Positions 1-9,480 of a DNA stretch of 64,000 nt are shown one piece after another (within the stretch, counting starts at the first letter, position 1; the number at the start of each line of letters is the position of its first letter). This DNA is from Cunninghamia lanceolata (Eukaryota; Streptophyta; Pinopsida; Cupressales; Cupressaceae), in the NCBI GenBank assembly GCA_027924645.1, contig BSBN01000293.1:10897521-10961520 (forward strand), given 5' to 3'. The position numbers and the translations under genes are program-made. The notes under the pieces are model-generated. The model worked only from the letters and a program-made list of their open reading frames with translations. It searched no databases and was not told the origin of the DNA.

Positions 1-2844
1 ATTGCATTAGAAAAAGCATTTGATGGGCATGATAGATACAAGAAGAAAGAAACACCAGTGATACCTGAGAATCTTGAGGAAGTGAACTTGGGGACTCAGA
101 CAACCCCAAAAAATGTATATATTGGGAGGAATCTTGACCAGAAAATCAGAAGTAGAATTATCAATCTACTTAGGAAGTATAGGCATGTGTTTGCTTGGTC
201 TTATGATGACTTAAAGGCATATAGAGAGGATCTATTTCAACATGAGATACCACTCAAACCAGATGCAAAACCATTCAGACAGAAACAAAGGCCGATTAAT
301 CCTACATTGGCTCCGAAAATGCTGGAGGAACTTACAAAGTTAAGGGATGGAGCTATAATCAAACCTATTAGACATTCTTCCTGGGTCTCAAACTTAGTAC
401 CTGTCAGGAAAAAGAATGGTGACATTAGACTGTGTGTTGATTTCAGAAACCTGAATAAATCTTCTCTCAAAGATAATTATCCTCTTCCCAATATGGAGGC
501 GATATTACAGAAAGTTACTGGATGTGAATTACTATCCATGATGGATGGTTTCTCCGGCTACAATCAGGTAAAGGTTAAGGAGTCTGAACAATTCAAGACC
601 GCATTCACCACTCCGTGGGGAACATATGTATACTTGAGAATGCCATTTGGATTAACTAATGCTGGGGCAACATTTCAAAGAGCGATGGATGTAGCTTTTG
701 CTGAATTGATCAATAAGATTATGATAGTCTATCAAGACGACTTAACAGCATATTCAAAAAAGGCTGAAGATCATTGCACACATTTAGAACAGATATTTGT
801 CAAAGCCCTAGAATATGGAATATCATTGAATCCTAAAAAATGTCAATTTGCAGTAACAGAAGGAAAATTGCTTGGCCATATAGTCTCGAAGGAAGGAGTT
901 AAAATAGATCCTGAAAGGGTGGAAGCAATTGATCAGGTCCCTATTCCAAAAAATGTAAAAGCTATACAATCATTTTTTGGTCAGATAAATTTTGTCAGAA
1001 GATTTATACCAAATTTCGCAGAGATTGTTTGTCCTATATCAAGAATGCTGAAGAAGAACTCAGATATGAAATGGACAACAGAAGCAATGGAAGCATTTGG
1101 TAACATTAAGGAGGCCATCAAACAAGCTCCAGTCTTAATATCCCCTGACTTCGGCAAACCTTTCCAACTTTTTTCATTTGCTTCCTATCATACAGTGGCA
1201 GCAGTGTTGTTGCAGAAAAACAATGATGGATATGAACAGCCAATCTCTTTCTTTAGCAAATCCCTTCAGAATGCAGAGTTGAAGTATGACATTATTGAAA
1301 AACATGCATATGCATTGGTAAAAGCAGTAAAAAACTTTAGACCATATTTGGTAGGGGCTAAAATCATAGCATATGTTCCTAATGCTGCAGTCAAGGATGT
1401 ACTGATCCAAACTGAGGTCACCGGTAGGAGATGTAGGTGGATCAATAGGATTCAGGAATTCAACATTGAAATCCAAATCACTAAATTAGTAAGAGGACAG
1501 GGTCTTGCCAAATTGATGACTGAAAATAATCTAGAAGCTTCCCATATATGTAATGTTGATGCAAGTACCAGTATTGAACGTACTCCATGGTATACTGATA
1601 TAGTATATTATCTAACACATATGAAGAGTCCTGAAGGATATGATGATAACAAAAGAAGGACACTCAAACTACAAGCTTCAAAATATGTACTCATTGGTGG
1701 AGATCTCTATTGGAAAAATAGAGATGGGGTTCTACTATTATGTTTGGATGAATATCAATCAAAACATATTATGAAGGAATTGCATGAAGGCATGTGCGGA
1801 GGACATTTCTCAGCAAAAACCACAGCCCACAAAATTTTGAGGGCAGGATACTATTGGCCTAAAGTCTTTAACGATTCGTACCAGTACACTAGAAAATGTG
1901 AAGCATGCCAAAAGTTCTCAGGGAAGTTAAAGTATCATGGAGCACTACCTTTAAAACCTATGCAAGTTGAGGCTCCATTTTATCAGTGGGGTATTGATTT
2001 TATAGGTGAAATTTCAGAGAAATCAAGTGGGGGGCACCGATGGATTTTAGTAGCTACTGATTACTTTACAAAATGGGTGGAAGCAATCCCAACCAAACAG
2101 GCTACTAGTAAAGTTGTGATAAATTTTCTAATGGATAACATTATATGCAGATTTGGTACTCCTGTAAGACTGATTACTGATAATGGGATGTGCTTTAGAT
2201 CTGATGAATTCAAAGGTTTCTGCAGCACATATGGTATCACTGTTTCTTATGCTGCTCCTTACCATCCACAGGCCAATGGACAAGCTGAATCAAGTAATAA
2301 GAGTCTGTTGAAAATCATAAAAAGAATGTTGGATAGAAATAAGAAGGCTTGGGATTCAAAATTAAGAATGGCAGTATGGGCTGACAGGATTACTATAAAA
2401 AAGGCAATTGGGAGATCCCCTTATGAATTGGTATATGGGACCCAAGCAAGATTACCATTAGAAAATCTTATACCAGTATACAAATTCATTCTCCAGGAAG
2501 ACTTGAATATCCCTGAACCAATGGAGGAAAGGTTGGAACAATTGGCAGAGCTTGATGAAACAAGAAGAATGGCTCAGAAACAGAATATTAAATTACAATC
2601 ACAGGTAAAATATCTCTTTGACAAAAAGGCCAAAGAAAGAAAGTTTGAAATAAATGATCTGGTACTAATGTGGAATGCAAGATGTCAAGACAAAGGAAAA
2701 CATGGAAAATTTGAAGCCCTGTGGTTGGGTCCTTTTGTTATCACTGGCAAGGGAGGTGATGATTCTTACTATGTACAGAATATGTCAGGAGAGGAGCAGG
2801 AATTGCCAGTACATGGGCAATACTTGAAGCAGTTCTTTTCATAA
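1..2844 (+). CDS. Ty3/gypsy pol polyprotein: reverse transcriptase, RNase H, integrase (5' partial)
   Basis: The frame is open from base 1, so the true start is off the window; the first in-frame start-like codon, GTG at 58, is not a credible start. RT shows RLCVDFRNLNK (around 430), the MPFGLTNAGATFQRAMD block (640-690) and a YQDD active site (about 730). RNase H follows, with FFSKSLQ and EKHAYALVKAVK, but its first acidic position reads SFAS. The integrase has an HHCC finger (GHFSAKTTAHKI then CEACQKF, 1800-1920), the core aspartates in WGIDFIGE and ITDNG, and the glutamate in GQAESSNK. The C-terminus (GPFVITGK to HGQYLKQFF) has no chromodomain. There are no internal stops over 2.8 kb. The protein makes cDNA in the particle and inserts it in the nucleus. 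Confidence 0.95.
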   Translation: MALEKAFDGHDRYKKKETPVIPENLEEVNLGTQTTPKNVYIGRNLDQKIRSRIINLLRKYRHVFAWSYDDLKAYREDLFQHEIPLKPDAKPFRQKQRPINPTLAPKMLEELTKLRDGAIIKPIRHSSWVSNLVPVRKKNGDIRLCVDFRNLNKSSLKDNYPLPNMEAILQKVTGCELLSMMDGFSGYNQVKVKESEQFKTAFTTPWGTYVYLRMPFGLTNAGATFQRAMDVAFAELINKIMIVYQDDLTAYSKKAEDHCTHLEQIFVKALEYGISLNPKKCQFAVTEGKLLGHIVSKEGVKIDPERVEAIDQVPIPKNVKAIQSFFGQINFVRRFIPNFAEIVCPISRMLKKNSDMKWTTEAMEAFGNIKEAIKQAPVLISPDFGKPFQLFSFASYHTVAAVLLQKNNDGYEQPISFFSKSLQNAELKYDIIEKHAYALVKAVKNFRPYLVGAKIIAYVPNAAVKDVLIQTEVTGRRCRWINRIQEFNIEIQITKLVRGQGLAKLMTENNLEASHICNVDASTSIERTPWYTDIVYYLTHMKSPEGYDDNKRRTLKLQASKYVLIGGDLYWKNRDGVLLLCLDEYQSKHIMKELHEGMCGGHFSAKTTAHKILRAGYYWPKVFNDSYQYTRKCEACQKFSGKLKYHGALPLKPMQVEAPFYQWGIDFIGEISEKSSGGHRWILVATDYFTKWVEAIPTKQATSKVVINFLMDNIICRFGTPVRLITDNGMCFRSDEFKGFCSTYGITVSYAAPYHPQANGQAESSNKSLLKIIKRMLDRNKKAWDSKLRMAVWADRITIKKAIGRSPYELVYGTQARLPLENLIPVYKFILQEDLNIPEPMEERLEQLAELDETRRMAQKQNIKLQSQVKYLFDKKAKERKFEINDLVLMWNARCQDKGKHGKFEALWLGPFVITGKGGDDSYYVQNMSGEEQELPVHGQYLKQFFS

Positions 2845-3238
2845 ACATGTACAAAGAGAATTGAGTGTTGCCAGTGCATGGACAACATTCAAATAATTCT
2901 CAAAAATATCTTATTCCATGCACAGTAGTCTAGGAATCATTCCCGCTCCCCATCATTTGTTCCTTTCCTTTTTCCAGTTCCATAAAACCTCACCCCAAGA
3001 TAATAAAAGATGTGGTCTACTTCCCCAGGAGATCTGGATCCTTGTATACTCACAGGGAGTATACATCCCAGACAGAGCCACTGTTAGCACAGTAAAATTT
3101 TCAAAATTTTACTATTTCCTTACTCCATCATATTTGAATAAACCCTAAGGAATATCCCAAAAGGACCACAATATAAAATTTTTTGTATCTCATAAAATGT
3201 CTAGGGATGAACAGTATCAAATATCATCAAAATCAATC
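2845..3238 (+). other. Noncoding gap after pol, with pol-tail duplicate and short hairpin
   Basis: No credible gene is present. Bases 2860-2905 resemble the last 45 bases of pol (the stretch encoding LPVHGQYLKQFF), as a decayed tandem copy. TGTATACTC (3043-3051) and GAGTATACA (3057-3065) form a perfect 9-bp inverted repeat with a 5-base loop. Confidence 0.6.
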
Positions 3239-3239
3239 C

Positions 3240-4174
3240 ATCGGCAAGAGGTCGTGTGGCTTACACCGATACACAAGGAATTGTTTGAAAACAACCATCG
3301 GCGTGAAAATAGAGATCGGAAGAAGAATTATGGAGCTCACCGATGGAGTAAGCAACACCGATGACTTTACATCGGCAAGAAAGGCAAGTGGTCATGCCGA
3401 TTGGTATGACAAATATCTATCGGATGATCTTTTAGAAGTTGCCCCGACAGTATATATCATACCGATGAAGCACTTTCGGCAAGAGTTTCACCGAACAGCA
3501 TGCGAGGGTAACAAAGCAATAGTCATCGGTGAGAAATGAACCATCAGAATAGAAAACAAGTAAGTCTCCGACGATCAAGAGTCCTGGCGATAAGAAAGTT
3601 ATCGGCAAGACTCACAGCGATGCATCTTCATCGGGATAGCTTGACATATCAGAACAAAAGAAACAAGTCTTGCCGATTCATAAGTCACAGTGATCAAAAG
3701 ATATCGGTGACACTTTACTAAACTTTGCCCGATGAAGGATGTGATAAAGGGCATCGGGGAGATGATTTGGATCGGGATGTCTTGAGAAAGCTATCCCGAT
3801 AGAGAATGTCATTCCGATAAAGATAAAAGTTCATACATGAAGAGATTATCGGTAAGACAATAAAGATCGGGGAAACATAATTTTAGTATCCCGATGGTCT
3901 CAATCTTCCCGATAAGCAAAGCATATCGGTGGGACTTGCCATATCGCGGAGAGATCTAAAACCCTTGGCGATGAAGGAAATCACGCCGATGGTCGCACCC
4001 ACTTGAAATGTGATACTACATGGCGTCGGGGATACAATTGAGGGGTCACGCCGATTGACTGTCCGCGCCATAAAAAAAAAGGGGTTGAGGTCACCCAGAC
4101 ATTTCAAAAAGCACGCCGATAGGAAGAGTTATGGCGATGTGACACTTCACAGTGATGAACATTGAATTAATCGG
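3240..4174. repeat. Array of dispersed ATCGG/CCGAT pentamers
   Basis: By hand count there are 15 ATCGG and 14 CCGAT in 935 bp, about one per 32 bp, in both orientations. Typical extended forms are ATCGGCAAG, CACGCCGAT, ATCGGGAT and TCCCGATA. Near variants (GGCGAT, TTCGGC, TCCGA) raise the density further. About two would be expected by chance at equal base use, and fewer in CpG-poor DNA. Spacing is irregular, so this is not a satellite. It lies between pol and the second ORF, where a promoter, splice-control or packaging region could sit. Function unknown. Confidence 0.85.
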
Positions 4175-4362
4175 ATAATTAATACAAAACGGCTACAAAG
4201 TTCATACGATCATTATAATTGCAAAAAACCGTCCGAGAGCAGAATACAGAAGAATTCTCAGGGCAAAAGCAAAGGCTTCCAATTCCAGCCATCGAGCGAC
4301 AGGTACACATACACAAACCACTATATTACCTGTATTTGAATTTCCTGCCAAATTTTTCAAAC

Positions 4363-7347
4363 ATGGAAATTTTGGGGAAAGGAAAAGGAAGAAAATCACA
4401 AGGGGAAACCAATAAACCAAAGAAGCAAAAAACTGATCAAACCCCTGAAGAAAAAGTGAAAGATAGAAAACTAAATCAGGACTTGATTGATCAGTTGCCT
4501 GGGTCAGCTCCCAAGGCCAGGAGGTCTGCCCAACTCAGGGCAGAAGTAGAAAAATTGGAAGACAAACATAAGCGCCTGGGAGATATTTGGACCCCAATTA
4601 GGGGATATGAACTCTTCAGATTCCACTACAACAGAAGATTTAGAAATGCCCCTGTGTCAAACCCATGGCACATGAATTTAGGCAAACTGGTTGTACCTAA
4701 TGTATTCTTGAATGTAGAACTCCTGCAACTGTTAGCCAGGCATTACAATTCAGGCCTGAAAGCTATCTGCAACCCTCAAGGAGAACCAATTGTACACCTA
4801 TCAAAAAATGCTATTTGTGAGGTGTATGATTTGGATGATTTGTGCACTGTCCCTGTTGTTTATGAAGATTTGGATAAAGAATACTGGAGAATGGATACAA
4901 CCTACAATGGATGGAGGTTACCCATTCATAGACCCAGGATTGAAGGAGAAGTGATACCCTTGACTGAGAATGATGGCCCTCCCTTTCATGTATCCATTTT
5001 TGAACCATACATTCAATATACTTACTATTCTGTAGGCCAAGTCCTTGGCTCAGAGGTCCCTGAGTTCATGGCTATTCCTCTAATGGTCATAACCTCTGAT
5101 ATTCAATGTCACAATGCCAGACAATTTGATTATGCCTCCTATGTTGCTACTAGAATAGACTCTGGTCTATCTACAATAAGAAACAATGCTCCAGCATGCT
5201 CTTTTGAGCATTACTCGATGCTCATGCATATGGTCTTATACTATGGCCAGGAAGTAGGATTGTGGCCAAATGAGTTTCAAGTTGTTGCTGCGGATAAGAA
5301 AGGGGAGAAGATACCTGTACAAATGTGGACCCGAATCTGGGATAGCAGGTATGCTAACTCCAGCTATGCTCAATTTGAAGAGCATTGTGTTAAAGTGCTA
5401 TATAGGTATTTCAACCACCCCTGTGAATATTCAATTTCAAATGAAATAAAAAGATTCCTCAGACCAAAAGATTTTGGTGGCCCCCCTACTGTCACTCATA
5501 ATTGGGGAGATTGGTATTGTTTTGAGGATGCTACTATGATCAGAGTATATGGTTTTGAGGATGCTCCATTTATATTGCCTAAAACTGTCCCTGACAGAGT
5601 TGCATATTTGGAAATAATTAGGCAAATGCATTGTTCAAATGTCATGCATCTAAGTTCGCATGATAAGCAATCATTCATGCCCAGTACTTTATGTTTTGGA
5701 GATTTTACTGTGGTTTCAAAAGAAGGATACAATCTCATTTTGGATAAACTAATGCATTATAACATGGTGACTGCTGAGGTGAGGAAAGGGTTTGATCCTG
5801 AGGGTTTCATTGACTATGCAAGAAGAAAACAAAATCTCAGTGGATACATGCACATACATTATCCACATGATGATGTCATTAGAAATTTGGAAGAGGCTGA
5901 AGTCGACTTAGTGGTGGAGAAATATAACAGAGATTTGAATGAAAAGAAAAAGCAGTTGGCAGAAGTTGAAGTGGTATCCTCTGAAGAGGAAGAATTGACT
6001 GAACAGCCACAAGATAAGACAATAGAAATGTCTAAAAGAAAAATGCAACAATATCAGCCTCCAGTTGTGATACATGATGAGGAGGGGTCTGCTGATGAAG
6101 ATCCACGCCAAAAGGCTTATGATTCTTTTGTGTCAGATGATACATTCATTCATTCGAAGGAATTTAAATCATTCCTGTATAAATACAAGGGAAAAGAAAT
6201 TAGAGAGTCAGTAGATAATGTTTCTGCTGACAATGAAAAACAGTTATTAGAGATGTTAAAGGAGACAGTGGACAAGGAAATGCAGGACATGACACCAAGC
6301 AGAGGCAGACAGCTGCTTAAAGATGCAGGGGTTATGATTTTTCCCGGTTTGGATTTAAATTCTGCTCTAGTTTTTGATAGTTTTTTGAATAATGCTGATG
6401 ATAAGTATAAGCTTACTCCAGAAGGAGTTAATGAAGTCTATATGGGAACGAGATACAATAATGATGAAAATTCTTTAATGATATGGGCATTGTATCCTCC
6501 CCATAAGAAGACGGCCATCATAGACACTGAAAAAACTTTTGGCCATGTTATGACTTTCAGAGCCGGTGAAACTGACCCCATAATTACTGCAGACATTGGT
6601 ATCAATGTCGCAAAGTTGAATAAAGCACAAGCTCAGATGTTAATCAAGGAAAGAGATGCTTATAAGCTGAATTGTGAAAGATTAACAAAAGAGAATGACT
6701 ACTTGAAGGACGCTGTTAAGAGCACCTTTGGCCAATCTACGAAGAGAATAACTCAAGGTGAGAGCTCACAAAGTAGTCAAGAGATATCCCATGATCAAGC
6801 CAAACAAATTCAAATAGATGCATTTGTTACAATACTGCAGAGCAGGTATGCAAACATGGTACGGTGGTTAAACCAGTTTTGGGATAACTACTCGGAAAAT
6901 CATAAAGCAGTCAAAGAACATGAGAGGCTTGATCAGAGGATACAAGAAAAGGTGATCGAGTTGCAAAACAGAGGTGCCACTGATAGCACAGATATCTCTG
7001 ATGCAAGAGCATTGCTCAAACGGCACCAGAATTATTATGATAAACTCAAAGCTGATGCTAAGGAAGGGACTGATGCATCAAACGCAGGGGTGCCCAGGAT
7101 ATTCAAAGATAATGGAGAGGTAAAGAGCAAAGAAGAGTGGACTGTTGATTGTCAAGTTATATTGCACAAAGCCACAGGAGCTCTAAAAGATAAAGCCTCT
7201 GTATCTATAGAAGTTTGCAAACAACTGGAGGAAATGGTCACCCTCAATATAATCACCAGGAGTGCAGTCGAGCTTACAGATTCTCACCGTGCGCAGGAGT
7301 ACTTAGATCATCTGACAAAAGTCTATTTATGGCTAAACAGAGCCTAA
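4363..7347 (+). CDS. Unrecognised second ORF of gypsy element X (about 994 aa)
   Basis: The frame is open from 4219, but that position is TTG. The first ATG is at 4363, so about 994 residues is the better estimate. The N-terminus is lysine-rich (KGKGRKSQ, KPKKQKTDQ), which could be a nuclear signal. A folded-looking, aromatic-rich middle follows (for example YELFRFHYNRRF, VHLSKNAICEVYDLDDL, YYGQEVGLWPNEFQ, THNWGDWYCFEDATM). Next comes an acidic linker (SSEEEELTE, HDEEGSADEDP, about 5980-6100). A heptad-like stretch near 6610-6720 (MLIKERDAYKLNCERLTKE) suggests a coiled coil, and more helical sequence runs to the end. I see no signal peptide or membrane segment, so a classical envelope protein is unlikely despite the env-like position. 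It lies 1.4 kb downstream of pol on the same strand and probably needs a spliced or separate transcript. I do not recognise the family; plant-transposon accessory proteins are the nearest idea. The intact frame implies recent constraint or youth. Confidence 0.8.
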   Translation: MEILGKGKGRKSQGETNKPKKQKTDQTPEEKVKDRKLNQDLIDQLPGSAPKARRSAQLRAEVEKLEDKHKRLGDIWTPIRGYELFRFHYNRRFRNAPVSNPWHMNLGKLVVPNVFLNVELLQLLARHYNSGLKAICNPQGEPIVHLSKNAICEVYDLDDLCTVPVVYEDLDKEYWRMDTTYNGWRLPIHRPRIEGEVIPLTENDGPPFHVSIFEPYIQYTYYSVGQVLGSEVPEFMAIPLMVITSDIQCHNARQFDYASYVATRIDSGLSTIRNNAPACSFEHYSMLMHMVLYYGQEVGLWPNEFQVVAADKKGEKIPVQMWTRIWDSRYANSSYAQFEEHCVKVLYRYFNHPCEYSISNEIKRFLRPKDFGGPPTVTHNWGDWYCFEDATMIRVYGFEDAPFILPKTVPDRVAYLEIIRQMHCSNVMHLSSHDKQSFMPSTLCFGDFTVVSKEGYNLILDKLMHYNMVTAEVRKGFDPEGFIDYARRKQNLSGYMHIHYPHDDVIRNLEEAEVDLVVEKYNRDLNEKKKQLAEVEVVSSEEEELTEQPQDKTIEMSKRKMQQYQPPVVIHDEEGSADEDPRQKAYDSFVSDDTFIHSKEFKSFLYKYKGKEIRESVDNVSADNEKQLLEMLKETVDKEMQDMTPSRGRQLLKDAGVMIFPGLDLNSALVFDSFLNNADDKYKLTPEGVNEVYMGTRYNNDENSLMIWALYPPHKKTAIIDTEKTFGHVMTFRAGETDPIITADIGINVAKLNKAQAQMLIKERDAYKLNCERLTKENDYLKDAVKSTFGQSTKRITQGESSQSSQEISHDQAKQIQIDAFVTILQSRYANMVRWLNQFWDNYSENHKAVKEHERLDQRIQEKVIELQNRGATDSTDISDARALLKRHQNYYDKLKADAKEGTDASNAGVPRIFKDNGEVKSKEEWTVDCQVILHKATGALKDKASVSIEVCKQLEEMVTLNIITRSAVELTDSHRAQEYLDHLTKVYLWLNRA

Positions 7348-8414
7348 TTAAGCTTATATAATTATTGTTTGTATTGGTTAAAATCCCAAGAGACTTATTG
7401 AAGAGTTATATCTCTTCATGAAAATATCTATATAAGTTCAAACAATCTATGCTGAAAAATCATCAGCAGTAGAAGATATTCATATATACATATACATAAT
7501 ATTCCAAAATGACCGTGTTGCATATTTTATTTTGAAGAAGAAATTTGAAGTTCTCTGATTCAGTATTTCTACTTTGGTATCAGTTATTTGTTGAAATTAT
7601 TCAATCGTGTGGCTGTCTCCATTTCTGCATTTCCCTGTTATTCAGATTAAGATATCAAGTATATATTTAATCTGTCAATACACATTCGCTGTATCTGTGT
7701 GATTAATTCGGTTGGTGTCCATCCTAAGGAATTAAACCCTTCTAATTTATTCACAGTAGCCTGGAAGTAGTAAGTTGGGATTACTAAGTAGAGCCATATA
7801 ATTAGGATTGACACACTGTCTCCAGTAAAATATTATCTGTTAATCTTGTCTTTTCATTTCATTTGGTTCCTTCAAGTAAGGATTAAAGTACCTTCTGGTG
7901 AATTATAAGATATCTGATTTTATTTGGTTGGATTATCAAGGAGAGTCTGTCAGTCATTTACTTGCACGTTTATACAAGCTATAAACCAGAACTGTGCCAA
8001 ATATCTAGAATTTTTACCATTTAGAAACTACTGTTCTTAGTCCTTCAAATTGACTCTGTTACCCAACAAGGCACTGGTCTCATTCAACTCATTAATTAAA
8101 ACCATTTTTTGATATTGCTTATACAATTTCTGCCAATCACTTATTAAACATTACACATAGAATTAATTAGTCAGCTTTGTCATCTATCCTACATCCTATG
8201 CCATTGTAGATAGACCTAGTTAGTCCATTCATCCATACTCAGACTGCTTTAATATTTCAAGGTTCACCCACCTAGGTGTAGCAGGACCTAAAGTGTAGGA
8301 AATCATCAAACCTTGAAGGTTGATTTCGTCAAGTTAGTTCAAAAACGTTGCAAATCCAAATATAGAGCCTGGCATCCTCTTAGGATTAGTAACTTGCATA
8401 TTTGAGACCTAACA
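7348..8414 (+). repeat. 3' noncoding region of X, presumed to contain its 3' LTR
   Basis: This is 1.07 kb of AT-rich sequence without coding potential between the second ORF and the junction with copia A. The right end (AACA, 8414) fits an LTR terminus. The left end of the LTR could not be placed, because no clear polypurine tract followed by TG was found and the 5' LTR is outside the window. Confidence 0.45.
7429..7436 (+). promoter_or_regulatory. Candidate TATA box in X 3' region
   Basis: TATATAAG in an AT-rich context shortly after the second ORF. If the LTR starts before it, this would be the LTR promoter TATA element. Confidence 0.4.
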
Positions 8415-9480
8415 CATCTCACCAAACATAGACATCTCAAACTCTTTCTGCATTTCACCAACAAATTTCATACACATACCTTCATTTCCACCAAAGATGA
8501 TATCATCAACAAAGACTTCAACAATAAAAATTTGATCACCATTAATCTTGAAATAAAGATTAATGTCAGCAGTGCCTTTACTGAATCCTAACTGCAATAA
8601 GCACTTATCCAACCTTGCATACCATGCCTTGGGAGCTTGCTTGAGTCCATAGAATGCTTTCTTCAACTTGCATACCATATCACCTTGATTTGATAGTTGG
8701 AATCCTTCCGGTTACTCAATGTAGACTTCCTCTTCTAACTTTCCATTCAGGAATGCAGACTTCACATCCATCTAATACACTTTGAAATCTTTGTGAGTTG
8801 CAAATGCTAAAAACATTCTGATTGCTTCAATCCAAGCTACTGGAGCAAAAGGCTCTTCAAAATATATCCCTCAATTTGAGAATATCCTTTGCACACAAGC
8901 CTTGCTTTATTCCTTACAACTTCTCCATTTTCATTCAGCTTATTCCTAAAGACCCATTTGGTTCCAATGATATTTTTGTTAGTAGGTCTAGGAACTAATT
9001 CCCAAGTTTCATTCTTCTCTATCTGCATTAGTTCTTCTTCCATAGCCTTAACCCAATTTTCATCATTGTAGGCTTCATTTATAGTTTTTGGTTCAACTAT
9101 AGAGAGTAGACAGTAATTCACTTGTTCTTTTGCAACTCTTTTCCTTGTCAACACTCCTTTCTCTTTGTCTCCAATAATTTTATCTTTAAAGTGATTGATT
9201 CTTATATACCTGGGAGTCTTAGCAATTTCTAGAGCCTTTTCTTCTTCACTTTCATTGTCTTCTTGTTCAACTTTTTCTTCATGAGTTATATTAGCAGGTT
9301 CATCTAACTCATAGCTACTCTGAACTAATGTTTTTCCTTTGCCTTCATCCACTTTCACATTTGCACTCTCCACAATCTTCTTCAACCTTTTGTTGTAGCA
9401 CCAGTAGGCCTTACTCTTGGTAGAGTATCCAAGGAATATTCCTTCATCACATCTTGCATCAAATTTCCCTAGGTCTTCAT
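8415..9480 (-). pseudogene. Copia A reverse transcriptase (partial, broken)
   Basis: Minus-strand translation gives the start of the copia RT domain (EAYNDENWVKAMEEEL, WELVPRP, GTKWVFRNKLNENGEVVRNKARLV), then after stops and frameshifts KKAFYGLKQAPKAWY and the catalytic VEVFVDDIIFGG. The stretch at about 8690-8840 contains stops. The domain is cut at SMFGEM by the junction with X, so the thumb and RNase H are missing from the window. Confidence 0.85.

Larger units (their letters stand above)
1..8414 (+). mobile_element. Ty3/gypsy LTR retrotransposon X (5' part outside window)
   Basis: The element comprises an intact pol, a noncoding gap with an ATCGG/CCGAT array, an intact second ORF and a 3' noncoding region that should contain the 3' LTR. 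Gag, protease and the 5' LTR lie left of the window. The right boundary is inferred: copia A's RT coding sequence (minus strand) stops abruptly, and X can end in AACA at 8414, leaving CATCT (8415-8419) as the possible 5-bp target duplication. The lineage is non-chromoviral, because pol ends after the integrase with no chromodomain. Two long open frames make it one of the youngest insertions here. Confidence 0.75.

Noticed and set aside
3183..3721. Short open frames across the ATCGG array
   Set aside because: Length and composition fit chance; the frames carry no recognisable motif, and the pentamers fall in all phases, which argues against coding.
4219..4362. N-terminal extension of the second ORF of X
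   Set aside because: Position 4219 is TTG and no ATG occurs before 4363, so plant initiation there is unlikely; an upstream exon cannot be excluded.
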